From Vandammella animalimorsus (GTDB taxonomy: Bacteria > Pseudomonadota > Gammaproteobacteria > Burkholderiales > Burkholderiaceae_C): a stretch of 64,000 bases of DNA. The notes under the pieces are model-generated. The model saw only the letters and a list, made by a program, of their open reading frames with translations, did not search any database and was not told where the DNA came from. The position numbers were made by a program, and so were the translations under genes. This document shows, piece by piece, positions 36,466 to 45,520 of the stretch (position 1 is the stretch's first letter; each line of letters starts with the position of its first letter). The stretch spans positions 310,001 through 374,000 of the forward strand of contig NZ_NSJB01000001.1 in NCBI RefSeq assembly GCF_002285265.1, written 5' to 3'.

Positions 36466-37467
36466 TCATGGCGTGCGGCGCTGGCGTGCGCGTGAGGAGG
36501 GTGCGGGTGCGGGTGCGGGTGCGGGTGCGGGTGCGGGTGCGGGCGGCGGCGCTGGCGCAACGGCCAGGGCGCTCAGCTCGGGCATGGCCTGCGCCTGCTG
36601 CTGCAGGAATTCGAGCAAGGCCTTGAGCGCGGCGCTGTTGTGACGCCGCTGGGCGTAGGCGGCGTAGAGGTAGAGCTCACTGGGGACGAACTCCTGCAGC
36701 AGAGCCTGCAGCGCCCCGCTGGCCAGGTGCGGCTCGAGCATCAGGCGCGGCAGATAGACCACGCCCAGCCCTTGCAGCGCCAGCGTGGTCAGCGGCAGGG
36801 CGTCGGTGCTTTCGACCAGCGGCTGCAGCGCCACCTCCAGCCGCCGCCCCTGCTCGCTGAACAGCCACTGCGGCGCCTGGCCCAGCGGCGTGACGCACAG
36901 CGTGCGGTGCCCGGCCAGCTCGCGCGGATGGCTGGGGCGGCCGTGCGCCTGCCAGTAGCCGGGCGTGGCGGCGAGCGCGAAGTGCATGGGCAGCAGGCGG
37001 CGCACGATCAGGTTGGCATCGGGGATGGGGCCCACGCGCAGCGCGATGTCCACGCCTTCTTCGACCAGGTCGATGTGCTGGTTGCTCACGCGCAGGTGCA
37101 GCGAGACCTGCGGATGGCGCTCGAGAAATTGCCCCAGCAACTGCGACAGGCGCGACTGCATCACGCCGTGCGGCGCGGTCAGGTACAGCCTGCCGCTGGG
37201 GACGCTGGCGCGCGTGAGCAGCTCGTCTCGGGTCAGGTGCAGCATCTCCAGCATTGGGCCGCTGCGCTCGTAGAGCAGCTGGCCGGCATCGGTGGGGGTC
37301 ACGCGGCGCGTGGTGCGGTGAAACAGCCGCAGGCCAAAGCGCTGCTCCAGCGCGGCGACGTATTTGCTGACGTTGGCCGGTGACATGCCCAGCGAGCGCG
37401 CCGCGGCCGAGAAGCCGCCGCGGCGCACGACTTCGCGAAAGGTCTCGATCAGTTCCAGCGAATCCAT
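36466..37467 (-). CDS. LysR-family transcriptional regulator with (Pro-Ala) tail
   Basis: A 333-residue LysR regulator. The helix-turn-helix covers residues 1-60 (FREVVRRGGFSAAARSLGMS, VSKYVAALEQRFGLRLFHRT). The effector domain of two Rossmann-like lobes runs from about 90 to 295 (GRLYLTAPHGVMQSRL, EEGVDIALRVGPIPDANLIVRRL, STDALPLTTLALQGLGVVYLP). The C-terminus ends in an alternating Pro-Ala tail encoded by a hexanucleotide repeat, then a basic RARQRR end. It belongs to the CrgA/DsdC-like group. It is divergent from the small exported protein at 37630, a likely target. Confidence 0.9.
   Translation of the reverse strand: MDSLELIETFREVVRRGGFSAAARSLGMSPANVSKYVAALEQRFGLRLFHRTTRRVTPTDAGQLLYERSGPMLEMLHLTRDELLTRASVPSGRLYLTAPHGVMQSRLSQLLGQFLERHPQVSLHLRVSNQHIDLVEEGVDIALRVGPIPDANLIVRRLLPMHFALAATPGYWQAHGRPSHPRELAGHRTLCVTPLGQAPQWLFSEQGRRLEVALQPLVESTDALPLTTLALQGLGVVYLPRLMLEPHLASGALQALLQEFVPSELYLYAAYAQRRHNSAALKALLEFLQQQAQAMPELSALAVAPAPPPAPAPAPAPAPAPAPSSRARQRRTP
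36501..36542. repeat. Hexanucleotide microsatellite (7 x GTGCGG)
   Basis: Seven perfect tandem copies of GTGCGG (plus strand) inside the 3' end of the LysR gene, encoding an alternating Pro-Ala stretch. The 6-bp unit keeps the frame, so slippage changes only tail length. Confidence 0.9.
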
Positions 37468-37629
37468 TGTTTCCAGATTGGAATAAGTTCTGTGCTTTTT
37501 GCCGGCTTTTTAACACGACGCGGCGTGCGCACAATGCGTTTCATGCAGCCACCGATGGCTTTTGCCACAGGCTCTTTGCAGCGCAACGTCTGCGCTGCAT
37601 GGACTTTGAAAGTGAAAGGAATCACGACC

Positions 37630-37941
37630 ATGAACCGCCGTCTCATCTCCGCCGCCCCCGCCCTGGCCGCTGTACTGCTGGCAGGCCAGGCGTTTGCCGC
37701 CCAGCCCATGCCTGCCGCTGGCGAAGCCCCGCTCTTCTGGCCGCAGCAGCAGTCGCATCAGGCCGTGGAGCGCGCGGCCGTGCAGGCCGAGGCGCTGGCC
37801 CAGCGCCCAGCCGCCGGCGAGGCTTCGGCCCGCGCCGCGCAGCCGCAGCCGGCCAGCGGCCTGACGCGCGCCCAGGTGCGCAGCGCCACGCGCGATGCGC
37901 TGGCCCATGGCCACCACCTGCGCGTGGGCGATGCCAGCTGA
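37630..37941 (+). CDS. Small exported protein, DUF4148-like
   Basis: A 103-residue protein with a signal peptide (MNRRLISAAPALAAVLLAGQ, cleavage after AFA near residue 23). The mature part is Ala/Gln-rich and ends in SGLTRAQVRSATRDALAHGHHLRVGDAS, like the LTRAEV-type segment of the Burkholderiales DUF4148 family, of unknown periplasmic role. GAAAGGA lies upstream of the ATG. It is divergently placed from the LysR gene and ends before a strong bidirectional terminator. Confidence 0.75.
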   Translation: MNRRLISAAPALAAVLLAGQAFAAQPMPAAGEAPLFWPQQQSHQAVERAAVQAEALAQRPAAGEASARAAQPQPASGLTRAQVRSATRDALAHGHHLRVGDAS

Positions 37942-37994
37942 TCGCGCCTGCAGGCCCTTGATGCCCGCGCTGCCTTTGAGGCCTGCGCGGCATC

Positions 37995-38039
37995 CATGAA
38001 AAAACCCCGCCAGCTCAGTCACGGCGGGGTTTTTTCATG
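37995..38039. terminator. Bidirectional terminator between two convergent genes
   Basis: A perfect 17-bp inverted repeat (arms CATGAAAAAACCCCGCC) with an 11-nt loop. A-run and T-run flank the GC stem on both strands, so it can terminate the plus-strand gene ending at 37941 and the minus-strand importer operon ending at 38067. Confidence 0.93.
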
Positions 38040-38066
38040 CTGCGCGCAGGCGGCGCTGCGCTGCGA

Positions 38067-39308
38067 TCACTTGCTGCCGGGCACCTGGCCTTCGACGCCC
38101 TTGACGTAGAACTTGATGCCCAGCAGGAAGGCATCGTCGGCCACCTGGCCATCGGCCAGCACGGCCTGGCCGCTTTGGTCCAGGATCGGGCCTTTCCAGA
38201 TGTGGAAGCTGCCGTCCTTGAGGCCTTGCTTGACCTGGTTGACCTTGTCCTTGGTTTCCTGCGGGATGTCATCGGCCAGGCCGACCAGGTCGATCGCGCC
38301 TTCCTTGACGCCCCACCAGCTTTGCTTGCTGCTCCAGTTGCCCTCCAGCGCGGCCTGCACGGTCTGGGTGTAGTAGGGGCCCCAGTTGATGACGGCCGAG
38401 GCCAGGTGCGCCTGCGGGCCGTAGGCGGTCATGTCCGAATCCCAGCCGAAGGCGCGCTTGCCCTTTTCCTGCGCAGTCTTGATGACGGCGGCCGAGTCGG
38501 TGTTCTGGAACAGGATGTCCGCGCCGCTGTGGATCAGCGAGGTGGCCGCCTCGGTCTCCTTCGGGGGGCTGAACCATTCATTGACCCAGACGACCTTGGT
38601 GGTGATGGCCGGATTGACCGACTGCGCGCCCAGCGTGAAGCTGTTGATGTTGCGGATCACCTCGGGGATGGGCACGGAGCCGACCACGCCCAGCACGTTG
38701 GATTTGGTCATTGCGCCAGCGACGATGCCCGCCAGGTAGGCGCCCTCATAGGTGCGGCTGTCGTAGGTGCTGAGGTTGGGGCCAGTCTTGTAGCCGGTGG
38801 CGTGCTCGAACTTGACGTTGGGGAAGTCCTGCGCCAGGCGCGCCATGTAGTCCATGTAGCCGAAGGTGGTGCCGAAGATGACGTCGTGGCCCTCGGCGGC
38901 AAAGCCGCGCAGGATGCGCTCGGCATCGGCCGACTCGGGCACGCTTTCGACGAACTTGGTCTGCACCTTGTCGCCCAGGGCCTGCACCATGGCCTTGCGG
39001 CCGTTGTCGTGCGCAAAAGTCCAGCCGCCGTCACCGACCGGGCCGATGTAGGCAAAGGCCACTTTGAGCGGCTTTTTCTCGGCCGCGGCCTGCTCGCCCG
39101 ATGGTGCGGCGGCGCTGGGCGCAGCCGCCGGTGCGCTGGCTGGCGCTGCAGCCGGTGCAGGGCTGGCGCTGCTGCTTGTCGGTGCAGGCGCGGGGGCGGG
39201 CGCTGGCGCGGGGGCCGGGGCGTCCTGCTGGCCGCAGGCGGCCAGCGTGGCGGCGCACAACGCAAGGGCGGCGCTGCGCAGGCTCAGGCGATGGGGCAGG
39301 GGGCTCAT
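38067..39308 (-). CDS. BMP-family substrate-binding lipoprotein (nucleoside/purine ABC importer)
   Basis: A 413-residue lipoprotein. The lipobox LAAC places the lipidated Cys at residue 25. A 50-residue Ala-Pro linker follows, then the PnrA/BMP fold from residue 80: KVAFAYIGPVGDGGWTFAHD, GHDVIFGTTFGYMDYM, TYEGAYLAGIVAGAMTKSN, ADILFQNTDSAAV and RAFGWDSDMTAYGP. BMP proteins bind nucleosides or purines for import. It is last in transcription order after the ATPase and two permeases. The unusually long linker is encoded by a GC-rich near-repeat. Confidence 0.9.
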   Translation of the reverse strand: MSPLPHRLSLRSAALALCAATLAACGQQDAPAPAPAPAPAPAPTSSSASPAPAAAPASAPAAAPSAAAPSGEQAAAEKKPLKVAFAYIGPVGDGGWTFAHDNGRKAMVQALGDKVQTKFVESVPESADAERILRGFAAEGHDVIFGTTFGYMDYMARLAQDFPNVKFEHATGYKTGPNLSTYDSRTYEGAYLAGIVAGAMTKSNVLGVVGSVPIPEVIRNINSFTLGAQSVNPAITTKVVWVNEWFSPPKETEAATSLIHSGADILFQNTDSAAVIKTAQEKGKRAFGWDSDMTAYGPQAHLASAVINWGPYYTQTVQAALEGNWSSKQSWWGVKEGAIDLVGLADDIPQETKDKVNQVKQGLKDGSFHIWKGPILDQSGQAVLADGQVADDAFLLGIKFYVKGVEGQVPGSK

Positions 39309-39366
39309 GGGGCGTTCTCCAAAGTGGGTGAAAAAACGAAAGAGGGCGGCCGCGCCAGGCGGGCGC

Positions 39367-40272
39367 TCAGGGAGAGAAGGGCTTGCCCAGCGAGGCGGGC
39401 ATGTTGGTGCGGATCCACACCGGGTTGCGCGAGATCAGCACCAGCACGGCGATGCTGGCCAGGTAGGGCAGCATGCTGAGCAACTGGCTGGGCACCTGGA
39501 TGCCGCCGGCCTGCAGGCTCAGCTGCAGCATGGTCATGCTGCCGAACAAATAAGCGCCCAGCAGAATGCGCAGCGGCCGCCAGGTGGCAAAGGCCGTCAG
39601 CGCCAGGGCAATCCAGCCGCGGCCGGAGACCATGCCCTCGGCCCACAGCGGCGCGTAGGCGGTCGAAAGATAAGCGCCGGCCAGCCCGCACAGCGCGCCG
39701 CCCAGGGCCACGCACAGCAGCCGGATGGCGCGCACCTTGTAGCCCAGGGCGTGGGCCGACTCGGGCGACTCGCCGATGGCGCGCAGCACCAGGCCGGTGC
39801 GCGTGCGCCCATACAGCCAGGCCAGGGCCAGGGCCAGGGCGATGGCCGCGTACACCAGCGCATGGTGCTGCAGCAGCGCCGGGCCGATGAAGGGCAGATC
39901 CGACAGCGGCGCCAGCGCCAGCTTGGGCGTGGCGGCGATGCTGGCCTGCACGTAGCCCACACCGACGTAGGCGGAAAAGCCCATGCCGAACAGGCTCAGC
40001 GCCAGGCCGGTGGCGTATTGGTTGGTGTGCAGGAAGATCACCAGCAGGCCCAGCACGGCCGCCAGCGCCGCGCCCGCGCCCGCGCCGGCCAGCAGGCCCA
40101 GCGTGTGGCTGCCACTGTGCACCACAGTGGCATAGGCGGCAATGGCCGCGCACAGCATCATGCCCTCGGCGCCGAGGTTGACGATGCCGACCTTCTCGTT
40201 GATCAGCAGCCCCAGCGCAGCCAGGGCCAACACCGTGCCGGTGCTCAGGGTGGAGGCAATGAACAGGTCCAT
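39367..40272 (-). CDS. BMP-type ABC importer permease 2
   Basis: A 301-residue permease of the nucleoside/ribose ABC group with eight to nine helices. Characteristic segments are LGLLINEKVGIVNLGAEGMML, YATGLALSLFGMGFSAYVG and LRAIGESPESAHALGYKV (coupling loop). The start ATG shares one base with the stop of permease 1 (TGATG), so translation is coupled. Confidence 0.9.
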   Translation of the reverse strand: MDLFIASTLSTGTVLALAALGLLINEKVGIVNLGAEGMMLCAAIAAYATVVHSGSHTLGLLAGAGAGAALAAVLGLLVIFLHTNQYATGLALSLFGMGFSAYVGVGYVQASIAATPKLALAPLSDLPFIGPALLQHHALVYAAIALALALAWLYGRTRTGLVLRAIGESPESAHALGYKVRAIRLLCVALGGALCGLAGAYLSTAYAPLWAEGMVSGRGWIALALTAFATWRPLRILLGAYLFGSMTMLQLSLQAGGIQVPSQLLSMLPYLASIAVLVLISRNPVWIRTNMPASLGKPFSP

Positions 40273-41414
40273 CACAGTCCTTGGTGGGCGCTGGCTGCCG
40301 CGCCGGGCGTTGCACCGGGCGCGGCGGCGGCCGGCGCGGCCGCGACATTGGCCGGCGCATGCTTGAGGCGCAGGCGGTAGTTGATCAGCGTGTCGCAGGC
40401 CAGCAGGCAAAACAGCAGCAGGCCCTGGAAGACGTTGGAGAGCGACTTGGGCAGGCCCAGCTGCGATTGCGAGAGTTCGCCGCCGATGACCAGCATGCTC
40501 AGCAGCACGCTGGAGAACACCATGCCCACCGGGTGCAGCCGCCCGACGAAGGCCACGATGATGGCCGTGAAGCCATAGCCGACGGGAATTTGCGGGTTGA
40601 GCTGGCCGACCGGGCCGATCACGTCCAGCGCGCCGGCCAGCCCGGCCAGCGCGCCCGAGAGCAGCAGCGCCGTCCACAGCGCACGCCGCGCCGGGAAGCC
40701 GGCGTAGCGCGCCGCCGCGGGCGCCAGGCCGCCCACTTGCTGGGCAAAGCCAGCGCGGGTGCGGAACATGAACAGCCACATCAGCGCGCAGGCCGCCAGC
40801 GCCAGCCACAGCCCGGCATTGGCGCGTGCGCCACTCATCAGGCGCGGCAGCTGCGTGGCGACATCGAACGAGGCCGTGCGCGGGAAGTTGTAGCCCGCAG
40901 GATCCTTCCAGGGGCCATAGACCAGGTAGTTCAGCAGTTGGATGGCCACGTACACCAGCATCAGGCTGACCAGGATTTCATTGGTGTTGAAGCGGTCGCG
41001 CAGCAGCGCCACGATGGCTGCCCAGGCCATGCCGCCCAGGCTGCCGGCCAGCAGGATCAGCGCGATGAAGCCCGCGCCGCTGCCCGGCTGCGCCTGCAGC
41101 GCCACCCAGCCGCTGGCGATGGCGCCCAGCACGAACTGGCCCTCGGCGCCGATGTTCCAGATGTTGGAGCGAAAGCACAGCCCCAGGCCCAGCGCGATCA
41201 GCAGCAGCGGCGTGGCCTTCAGGGCAATCTCGCCCCAGGCGTAGGCGTTTTTGAGCGGCTCGACGAAAAACACCGCCAGCCCCTGCAGCGGCGAGGTGCC
41301 CGAGAGACCAAAGAGCACGGCGCCGAGCAGCATGGTCAGCAGCAGCGCCAGCAGCGGGGAGAGGGCCGACCACAGCCGCGAGGGCTGGGGCCTGGGTTCG
41401 AGAACGAGTTTCAT
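40272..41414 (-). CDS. BMP-type ABC importer permease 1
   Basis: A 380-residue permease with about ten helices, including LCFRSNIWNIGAEGQFVLGA, NEILVSLMLVYVAIQLLNYLV and GYGFTAIIVAFVGRLHPVGM, the hallmarks of YufP/NupB-like nucleoside permeases. The C-terminus ends in an Ala/Pro tail without known role. It lies between the ATPase gene and permease 2. Confidence 0.9.
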   Translation of the reverse strand: MKLVLEPRPQPSRLWSALSPLLALLLTMLLGAVLFGLSGTSPLQGLAVFFVEPLKNAYAWGEIALKATPLLLIALGLGLCFRSNIWNIGAEGQFVLGAIASGWVALQAQPGSGAGFIALILLAGSLGGMAWAAIVALLRDRFNTNEILVSLMLVYVAIQLLNYLVYGPWKDPAGYNFPRTASFDVATQLPRLMSGARANAGLWLALAACALMWLFMFRTRAGFAQQVGGLAPAAARYAGFPARRALWTALLLSGALAGLAGALDVIGPVGQLNPQIPVGYGFTAIIVAFVGRLHPVGMVFSSVLLSMLVIGGELSQSQLGLPKSLSNVFQGLLLFCLLACDTLINYRLRLKHAPANVAAAPAAAAPGATPGAAASAHQGL

Positions 41415-41579
41415 GCCGGGCAGGTTGCTGGGGCGGGAAAGGGCAGGGGGATGAAAGAAAGGGGGCGGCTGCGGCGCATTCTGCGCTGGCTGCCGCGCCG
41501 GGGCTTGCTGGGCTGGGCCAGATCGGGTCGGGCGGTGGCGCGAGCCGCTTTCAGCGCATCAGCGCCACAAGGGGGGGCA

Positions 41580-43217
41580 TCACACCATCGTGGCGATCTC
41601 CTGCTGGGCATCGCGCCGATGGCGCTGGTCGGTGGCCTGGCCGGCCTGGCCCTGCTCGGGCGTCTCCCACAGGCCGCTCATCCACAGGCCGATCAACTCC
41701 ACGCTGGCCTGCGCGCGCGGCAGCGAGGGCGAGAGTGTACCTTTGGCCATGACGTAGAGGCGGTCGCAGATCTCGAACAGCTCTTCGAGCTCCTCGCTGA
41801 CCACCAGCACCGCGCAGCCGGCCTCGGCCAGCGCCAGCAGCTGCGAGCGGATCTGCGCGGCCGCGCCCACGTCCACGCCCCAGGTCGGCTGCGCCAGCAG
41901 CAGGATGCGCGGCGCGGCGTCCATCTCGCGCCCGACGATGTACTTTTGCAGATTGCCGCCCGAGAGCGAGCGCGCCGCGGCGTGGCTGCCGGCGGCCTTG
42001 ACGCCAAAGCGCTCGATCAGCGCGCTGGCCTTGGCGTGCAGGCGGCGCGGGCTGAGCCAGCCCAGCGGGCCATGCTCCAGGCGTCGCGTCAGCAGCAGGT
42101 TTTGCGCCAGGCTCATGCTGGGCACCGTGGCGCGGCCCAGGCGCTCCTCGGGCACGAAGTGCAGGCCGTGCTCGCGGCGGCGCTGCTGCACGCCGGCGCG
42201 CCCCGCGTCCTGGCCGAACAGCAGCACCTGGCCGGGCGCGGCGCGCGCGTCCTCGCCGCTGAGCGCCTGCAGCAGCTCGTTCTGGCCGTTGCCGGAGATG
42301 CCGGCGATGCCCACGACCTCGCCGGCCTGCAGCTGCAGCTGCACATCGTGCAAATCCACGCCAAAGCGGTTCGCCCTGGGCAGTTGCAGGCCGCGCACCT
42401 CCAGCACCGTGGCCCCTGGCCGGTGGTGGCGGCTCAGCAGGCGCGGCGGCTCGATGCCGATCATCAGCCGCGCCAGCGAGGCATCGCTTTGCTCCTTGGG
42501 GTTGACCACGCCGCGCACCTTGCCCTGGCGGATCACCGTGCAGACGTCGCACAGCGCGCGGATCTCGTGCAGCTTGTGGCTGATGTAGAGGATGCTGCAG
42601 CCCGAATCGGCCAGGCGCCGCAGCACGCCAAACAGGCTGTGCACGGCCTGCGGCGTGAGCACCGAGGTCGGCTCGTCCAGGATCAGCAGCTTGGGCTTGG
42701 CCACCAGGCTGCGCAGGATCTCGATCTTCTGGCGCTCGCCCACGCTCAGCGCATGCACCGGGCGGCTGACGTCCAGGTCCAGGCCGAACACCGTGGCGAT
42801 CTCGTCCAGGTGCACGTCCAGCATGTCGCGGCGCATCTGGCGCTCCTGGCCCAGCCAGATGTTCTCGGCCACCGTCAGCGACTCGAACAGATTGAAGTGC
42901 TGGAACACCATCGCCACGCCCAGCTGGCGTGCGTGGTGCGGCGAGCGCATGCGCACCGGCTGGCCGTCAAAGTGCATGCTGCCCGCATCGGGCTGCACGG
43001 CGCCGTAGATGATCTTCATCAGCGTGGACTTGCCCGCGCCGTTCTCCCCCAGGATGGCGTGGATCTGGCCGCGCTCGACCGTCAGGTCGATGCCGTCGTT
43101 GGCCACCACGCCGGGATAGCGTTTGGTGATGCCCGCCAGTTGCAGGCGCGGCGCAGGCGGCAGGCTCAGTTGCGAGAGCTCAAGCGACTCGGCATCGGGC
43201 TGGGGCAGGTAGGACAT
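41580..43217 (-). CDS. Tandem-domain ABC ATPase of the BMP importer
   Basis: A 545-residue double nucleotide-binding protein. Domain 1 is fully canonical: GENGAGKS, FQHFNLF, LSVGERQK, LLILDEPTSVLTP and the ISHK switch. Domain 2 is degenerate, as usual in this family: LSGGNLQK is kept but the Walker B region reads LLLAQPTWGVDVG, lacking the catalytic Glu, and its P-loop is GISGNGQNE. One competent ATP site per pair is expected. It is first in the operon; a 22-bp palindrome lies about 120 bp upstream, between it and the divergent AhpD-like gene. The start is at 43217. Confidence 0.92.
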   Translation of the reverse strand: MSYLPQPDAESLELSQLSLPPAPRLQLAGITKRYPGVVANDGIDLTVERGQIHAILGENGAGKSTLMKIIYGAVQPDAGSMHFDGQPVRMRSPHHARQLGVAMVFQHFNLFESLTVAENIWLGQERQMRRDMLDVHLDEIATVFGLDLDVSRPVHALSVGERQKIEILRSLVAKPKLLILDEPTSVLTPQAVHSLFGVLRRLADSGCSILYISHKLHEIRALCDVCTVIRQGKVRGVVNPKEQSDASLARLMIGIEPPRLLSRHHRPGATVLEVRGLQLPRANRFGVDLHDVQLQLQAGEVVGIAGISGNGQNELLQALSGEDARAAPGQVLLFGQDAGRAGVQQRRREHGLHFVPEERLGRATVPSMSLAQNLLLTRRLEHGPLGWLSPRRLHAKASALIERFGVKAAGSHAAARSLSGGNLQKYIVGREMDAAPRILLLAQPTWGVDVGAAAQIRSQLLALAEAGCAVLVVSEELEELFEICDRLYVMAKGTLSPSLPRAQASVELIGLWMSGLWETPEQGQAGQATDQRHRRDAQQEIATMV

Positions 43218-43337
43218 GGGGCGGGCGCTGTAGGCGCTGTGGGCGTGGGGCGGGCAGCTCAGCCGCAGGCCAGCGGCATGGGGCCGACTGCGCGACAGGC
43301 CAATGGGCAAACGCTGCGTATTATCTTGGCGTTCGAG

Positions 43338-43359
43338 GTTTCCTGATGCGCCAGGAAAC
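43338..43359. promoter_or_regulatory. 22-bp perfect inverted repeat, candidate operator
   Basis: GTTTCCTG, a 6-nt spacer ATGCGC, then CAGGAAAC: perfect 8-bp arms in the 178-bp intergenic region between the divergent importer operon and the AhpD-like gene. A GATAAT-like element for the minus strand sits at 43319-43324. Without a T-run it is not a terminator, and its position fits an operator controlling one or both genes. Confidence 0.6.
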
Positions 43360-43395
43360 AATTTTCAGAAGATTGAGCCAACAGGAGACACCCCC

Positions 43396-43980
43396 ATGCG
43401 AGAGCGCTTCCCATTGATGGAACTGCACGACTTGCCCGCCGACATCCGCGAGCGCATCGTGCAGGTGCAGGAGAAAAGCGGCTTCATTCCCAACGTTTTT
43501 CTGGCCCTGGCGCGGCGCCCGGCCGAGTGGCGCGCCTTTTTTGCCTACCACGACGCGCTGATGCTGCGCGAGGGCGGCTCGCTGACCAAGGGCGAGCGCG
43601 AGATGATCGTCACCGCCACCAGCGCGCTCAACCAATGCCTGTACTGCGTCGTGGCCCACGGCGCGCTGCTGCGCGTCTACGAGAAAAAGCCGCGCCTGGC
43701 AGACCAAGTGACCATCAACTACCGCAAGGCCGATCTGCCGCCGCGCCAGCGCGCCATGCTGGACTTTGCCGTCAAGGTCAGCCAGCACTCGGCCCAGGTC
43801 GAGGACGCCGACTGCCAGGCGCTGCAGGCGCACGGCTTCGACGATGAGGACATCTGGGACATCATCGCCATCACGGCCTTTTTCGGCATGTCCAACCGCA
43901 TCGCCAACGCCACGGGCCTGCTGCCCAACCCGGAGTTTTATCTGCTCGGGCGCATTCCCCGTCAGCCCAGGGCGGATTGA
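43396..43980 (+). CDS. AhpD/carboxymuconolactone decarboxylase-like protein
   Basis: A 194-residue protein of the AhpD-like fold annotated as peroxidase-related. The active-site motif CLYCVVAHG has redox cysteines Cys81 and Cys84 and His88, with the conserved Glu upstream in GEREMIV. The N-terminal MRERFPLMELHDLPADIRERI segment is typical of this subfamily. It may reduce peroxides using a thiol partner. The start at 43396 follows an AGGAGAC-type site. It is divergent from the ABC importer. Confidence 0.88.
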   Translation: MRERFPLMELHDLPADIRERIVQVQEKSGFIPNVFLALARRPAEWRAFFAYHDALMLREGGSLTKGEREMIVTATSALNQCLYCVVAHGALLRVYEKKPRLADQVTINYRKADLPPRQRAMLDFAVKVSQHSAQVEDADCQALQAHGFDDEDIWDIIAITAFFGMSNRIANATGLLPNPEFYLLGRIPRQPRAD

Positions 43981-44032
43981 AGGCTTGAGGGCTTGGGCCG
44001 CCAAGCCCGGCGGCAGCCGGCGGCGGTGGCGC

Positions 44033-44281
44033 TCAGCTCGACGAGGCCGGGCCGCCGCGGCCGGGCAGGTGGCGGAAGATGATGCGGCCCTTGCTCAGAT
44101 CGTAGGGCGACATCTCCAGCGTCACCTTGTCGCCCGCCAGAATGCGGATGTGGTGCTTGCGCATCTTGCCGCCGGTGTAGGCAATCAGCTCGTGGCCGTT
44201 GTCCAGCGTGACGCGAAAGCGCGAATCGGGCAGCACCTCGGTGACGGAGCCCTGCATCTCGATGAGTTCTTCTTTGGCCAT
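44033..44281 (-). CDS. infA: Translation initiation factor IF-1 (accessory copy)
   Basis: An 82-residue S1-fold protein: [52 protein letters not shown], and [14 protein letters not shown], all typical IF-1 positions, blocks shown separately. The tail GRGGPASSS is longer than in E. coli. It is solitary, not in a ribosomal-protein operon; Burkholderiales often carry a second infA in such isolated places, so this is probably the extra copy. It binds the 30S A site during initiation. Confidence 0.93.
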   Translation of the reverse strand: MAKEELIEMQGSVTEVLPDSRFRVTLDNGHELIAYTGGKMRKHHIRILAGDKVTLEMSPYDLSKGRIIFRHLPGRGGPASSS

Positions 44282-44479
44282 AAAGACAATTCAAAAATGG
44301 GCGGCCCAGGCAGGCCCTGGGCCGTATCCTGCGCCGCATGCCAGCCATGCCGCGCTGGGGTGAAAAAACAAAAACCCGCGATTTTATCCCCCTTTCGCCA
44401 GCCACGCCCGCGCTGTGTGGGTCTGCGCGCCATTGGCGATAGACTGGCGCTTTTTCCTCATCCTTGCCGTTGCATTGCC

Positions 44480-45520
44480 ATGCCCACTGCCGCCATTCAC
44501 CGCTCCTTCGGCCGCCCCTTTGCCCAGATCGACGTCTTCACCGCCCAGCCTGGCTGGGGCAACCCCGTGGCCGTGGTGCTCGATGGCGCGGGCCTGACGG
44601 ACGAGGCCATGCAGCGCTTTGCAAGCTGGACCAATCTGTCGGAAACCACCTTCGTGCTGCCGCCCACCGAGGCCGGGGCCGACTACCGCGTGCGCATCTT
44701 CACCCCGGCCGAGGAGCTGCCCTTTGCCGGCCACCCCACGCTGGGCAGCTGCTTTGCCTGGTTGGCCGCCGGCGGCCAGCCCAAGGATCCGGCCTGCATC
44801 GTGCAGCAGTGCGCCAAGGGGCTGATCCCCATCCGCCGCGAGGCGCAGCTTGGCGGCGGCGCCCGCCTGGCCTTTGCCGCCCCGCCCATGCAGGCCACGG
44901 CGGTGGACGAGGCGCTGCTGGCCCAGGTGGCCCGCGCGCTGGGCCTGCCCGATGTGAGTGCCATCGGCCAGGCCCGCTGGCTGGACAATGGCCCGCGCTG
45001 GCTGGGCCTGTGGCTGGCCGATGCCGACACCGTGCTGGCTTTGCAGCCCGACCACGCCGCGCTGGCCGCCTTGGGCGTGTACACCGGCGTGGCCGGGCCC
45101 TATCCAGCACAGTTGGCAGCCCAGTTGGCGGCCCAGGCAGTGGGGGAGGATGAGGCCGAAGCAGGCGCGCCGCTGATTGCCCGCGCCAGCCGCGAGGCAC
45201 GCGCCTTCGCTGCCCCGGCCGCGCGTCTGGCGCAGGCGGCACAAGCCGCGCAGCCTGCACAGGCTGAGGCCGAACCGCTGATTGAAGTGCGCGCCTTCGT
45301 CTCCGTCATCGGCGTGCCCGAAGACCCGGTCACCGGCAGCCTCAACGCCAGCCTGGCGCAGTGGCTGATGGCCCAAGGCCAGCTGCCCGCCGCCTACGTG
45401 GCCGCGCAAGGCAGTCGCATGGGCCGCGCCGGGCGCGTGCACGTGGCGCGCGATGCGCAAGGCCAGGTCTGGGTGGGCGGCGATTGCGTGGCCGTGGTGC
45501 AGGGCGAGGTGCAGCTGTGA
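44480..45520 (+). CDS. PhzF-family isomerase-like protein
   Basis: A 346-residue protein of the PhzF/diaminopimelate-epimerase fold: IDVFTAQPGWGNPVAVVLDG, WTNLSETTFVLPP with the catalytic Glu, RIFTPAEELPFAGHPTLGS, and VIGVPEDPVTGSLNASLAQWL. A roughly 50-residue Ala/Gln-rich insertion (about 210-265) lies before the last strand-helix unit and is atypical for the family. The substrate is unknown; most PhzF homologues are outside phenazine pathways. First of a four-gene run whose next member overlaps by 4 nt. Confidence 0.88.
   Translation: MPTAAIHRSFGRPFAQIDVFTAQPGWGNPVAVVLDGAGLTDEAMQRFASWTNLSETTFVLPPTEAGADYRVRIFTPAEELPFAGHPTLGSCFAWLAAGGQPKDPACIVQQCAKGLIPIRREAQLGGGARLAFAAPPMQATAVDEALLAQVARALGLPDVSAIGQARWLDNGPRWLGLWLADADTVLALQPDHAALAALGVYTGVAGPYPAQLAAQLAAQAVGEDEAEAGAPLIARASREARAFAAPAARLAQAAQAAQPAQAEAEPLIEVRAFVSVIGVPEDPVTGSLNASLAQWLMAQGQLPAAYVAAQGSRMGRAGRVHVARDAQGQVWVGGDCVAVVQGEVQL

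Noticed and set aside
40281-43346. A 1021-codon open frame on the plus strand
   Set aside because: It is antisense to the ABC permease and ATPase genes, has a Gln/His/Ala/Arg-rich composition typical of high-GC shadow frames, and matches no protein family.
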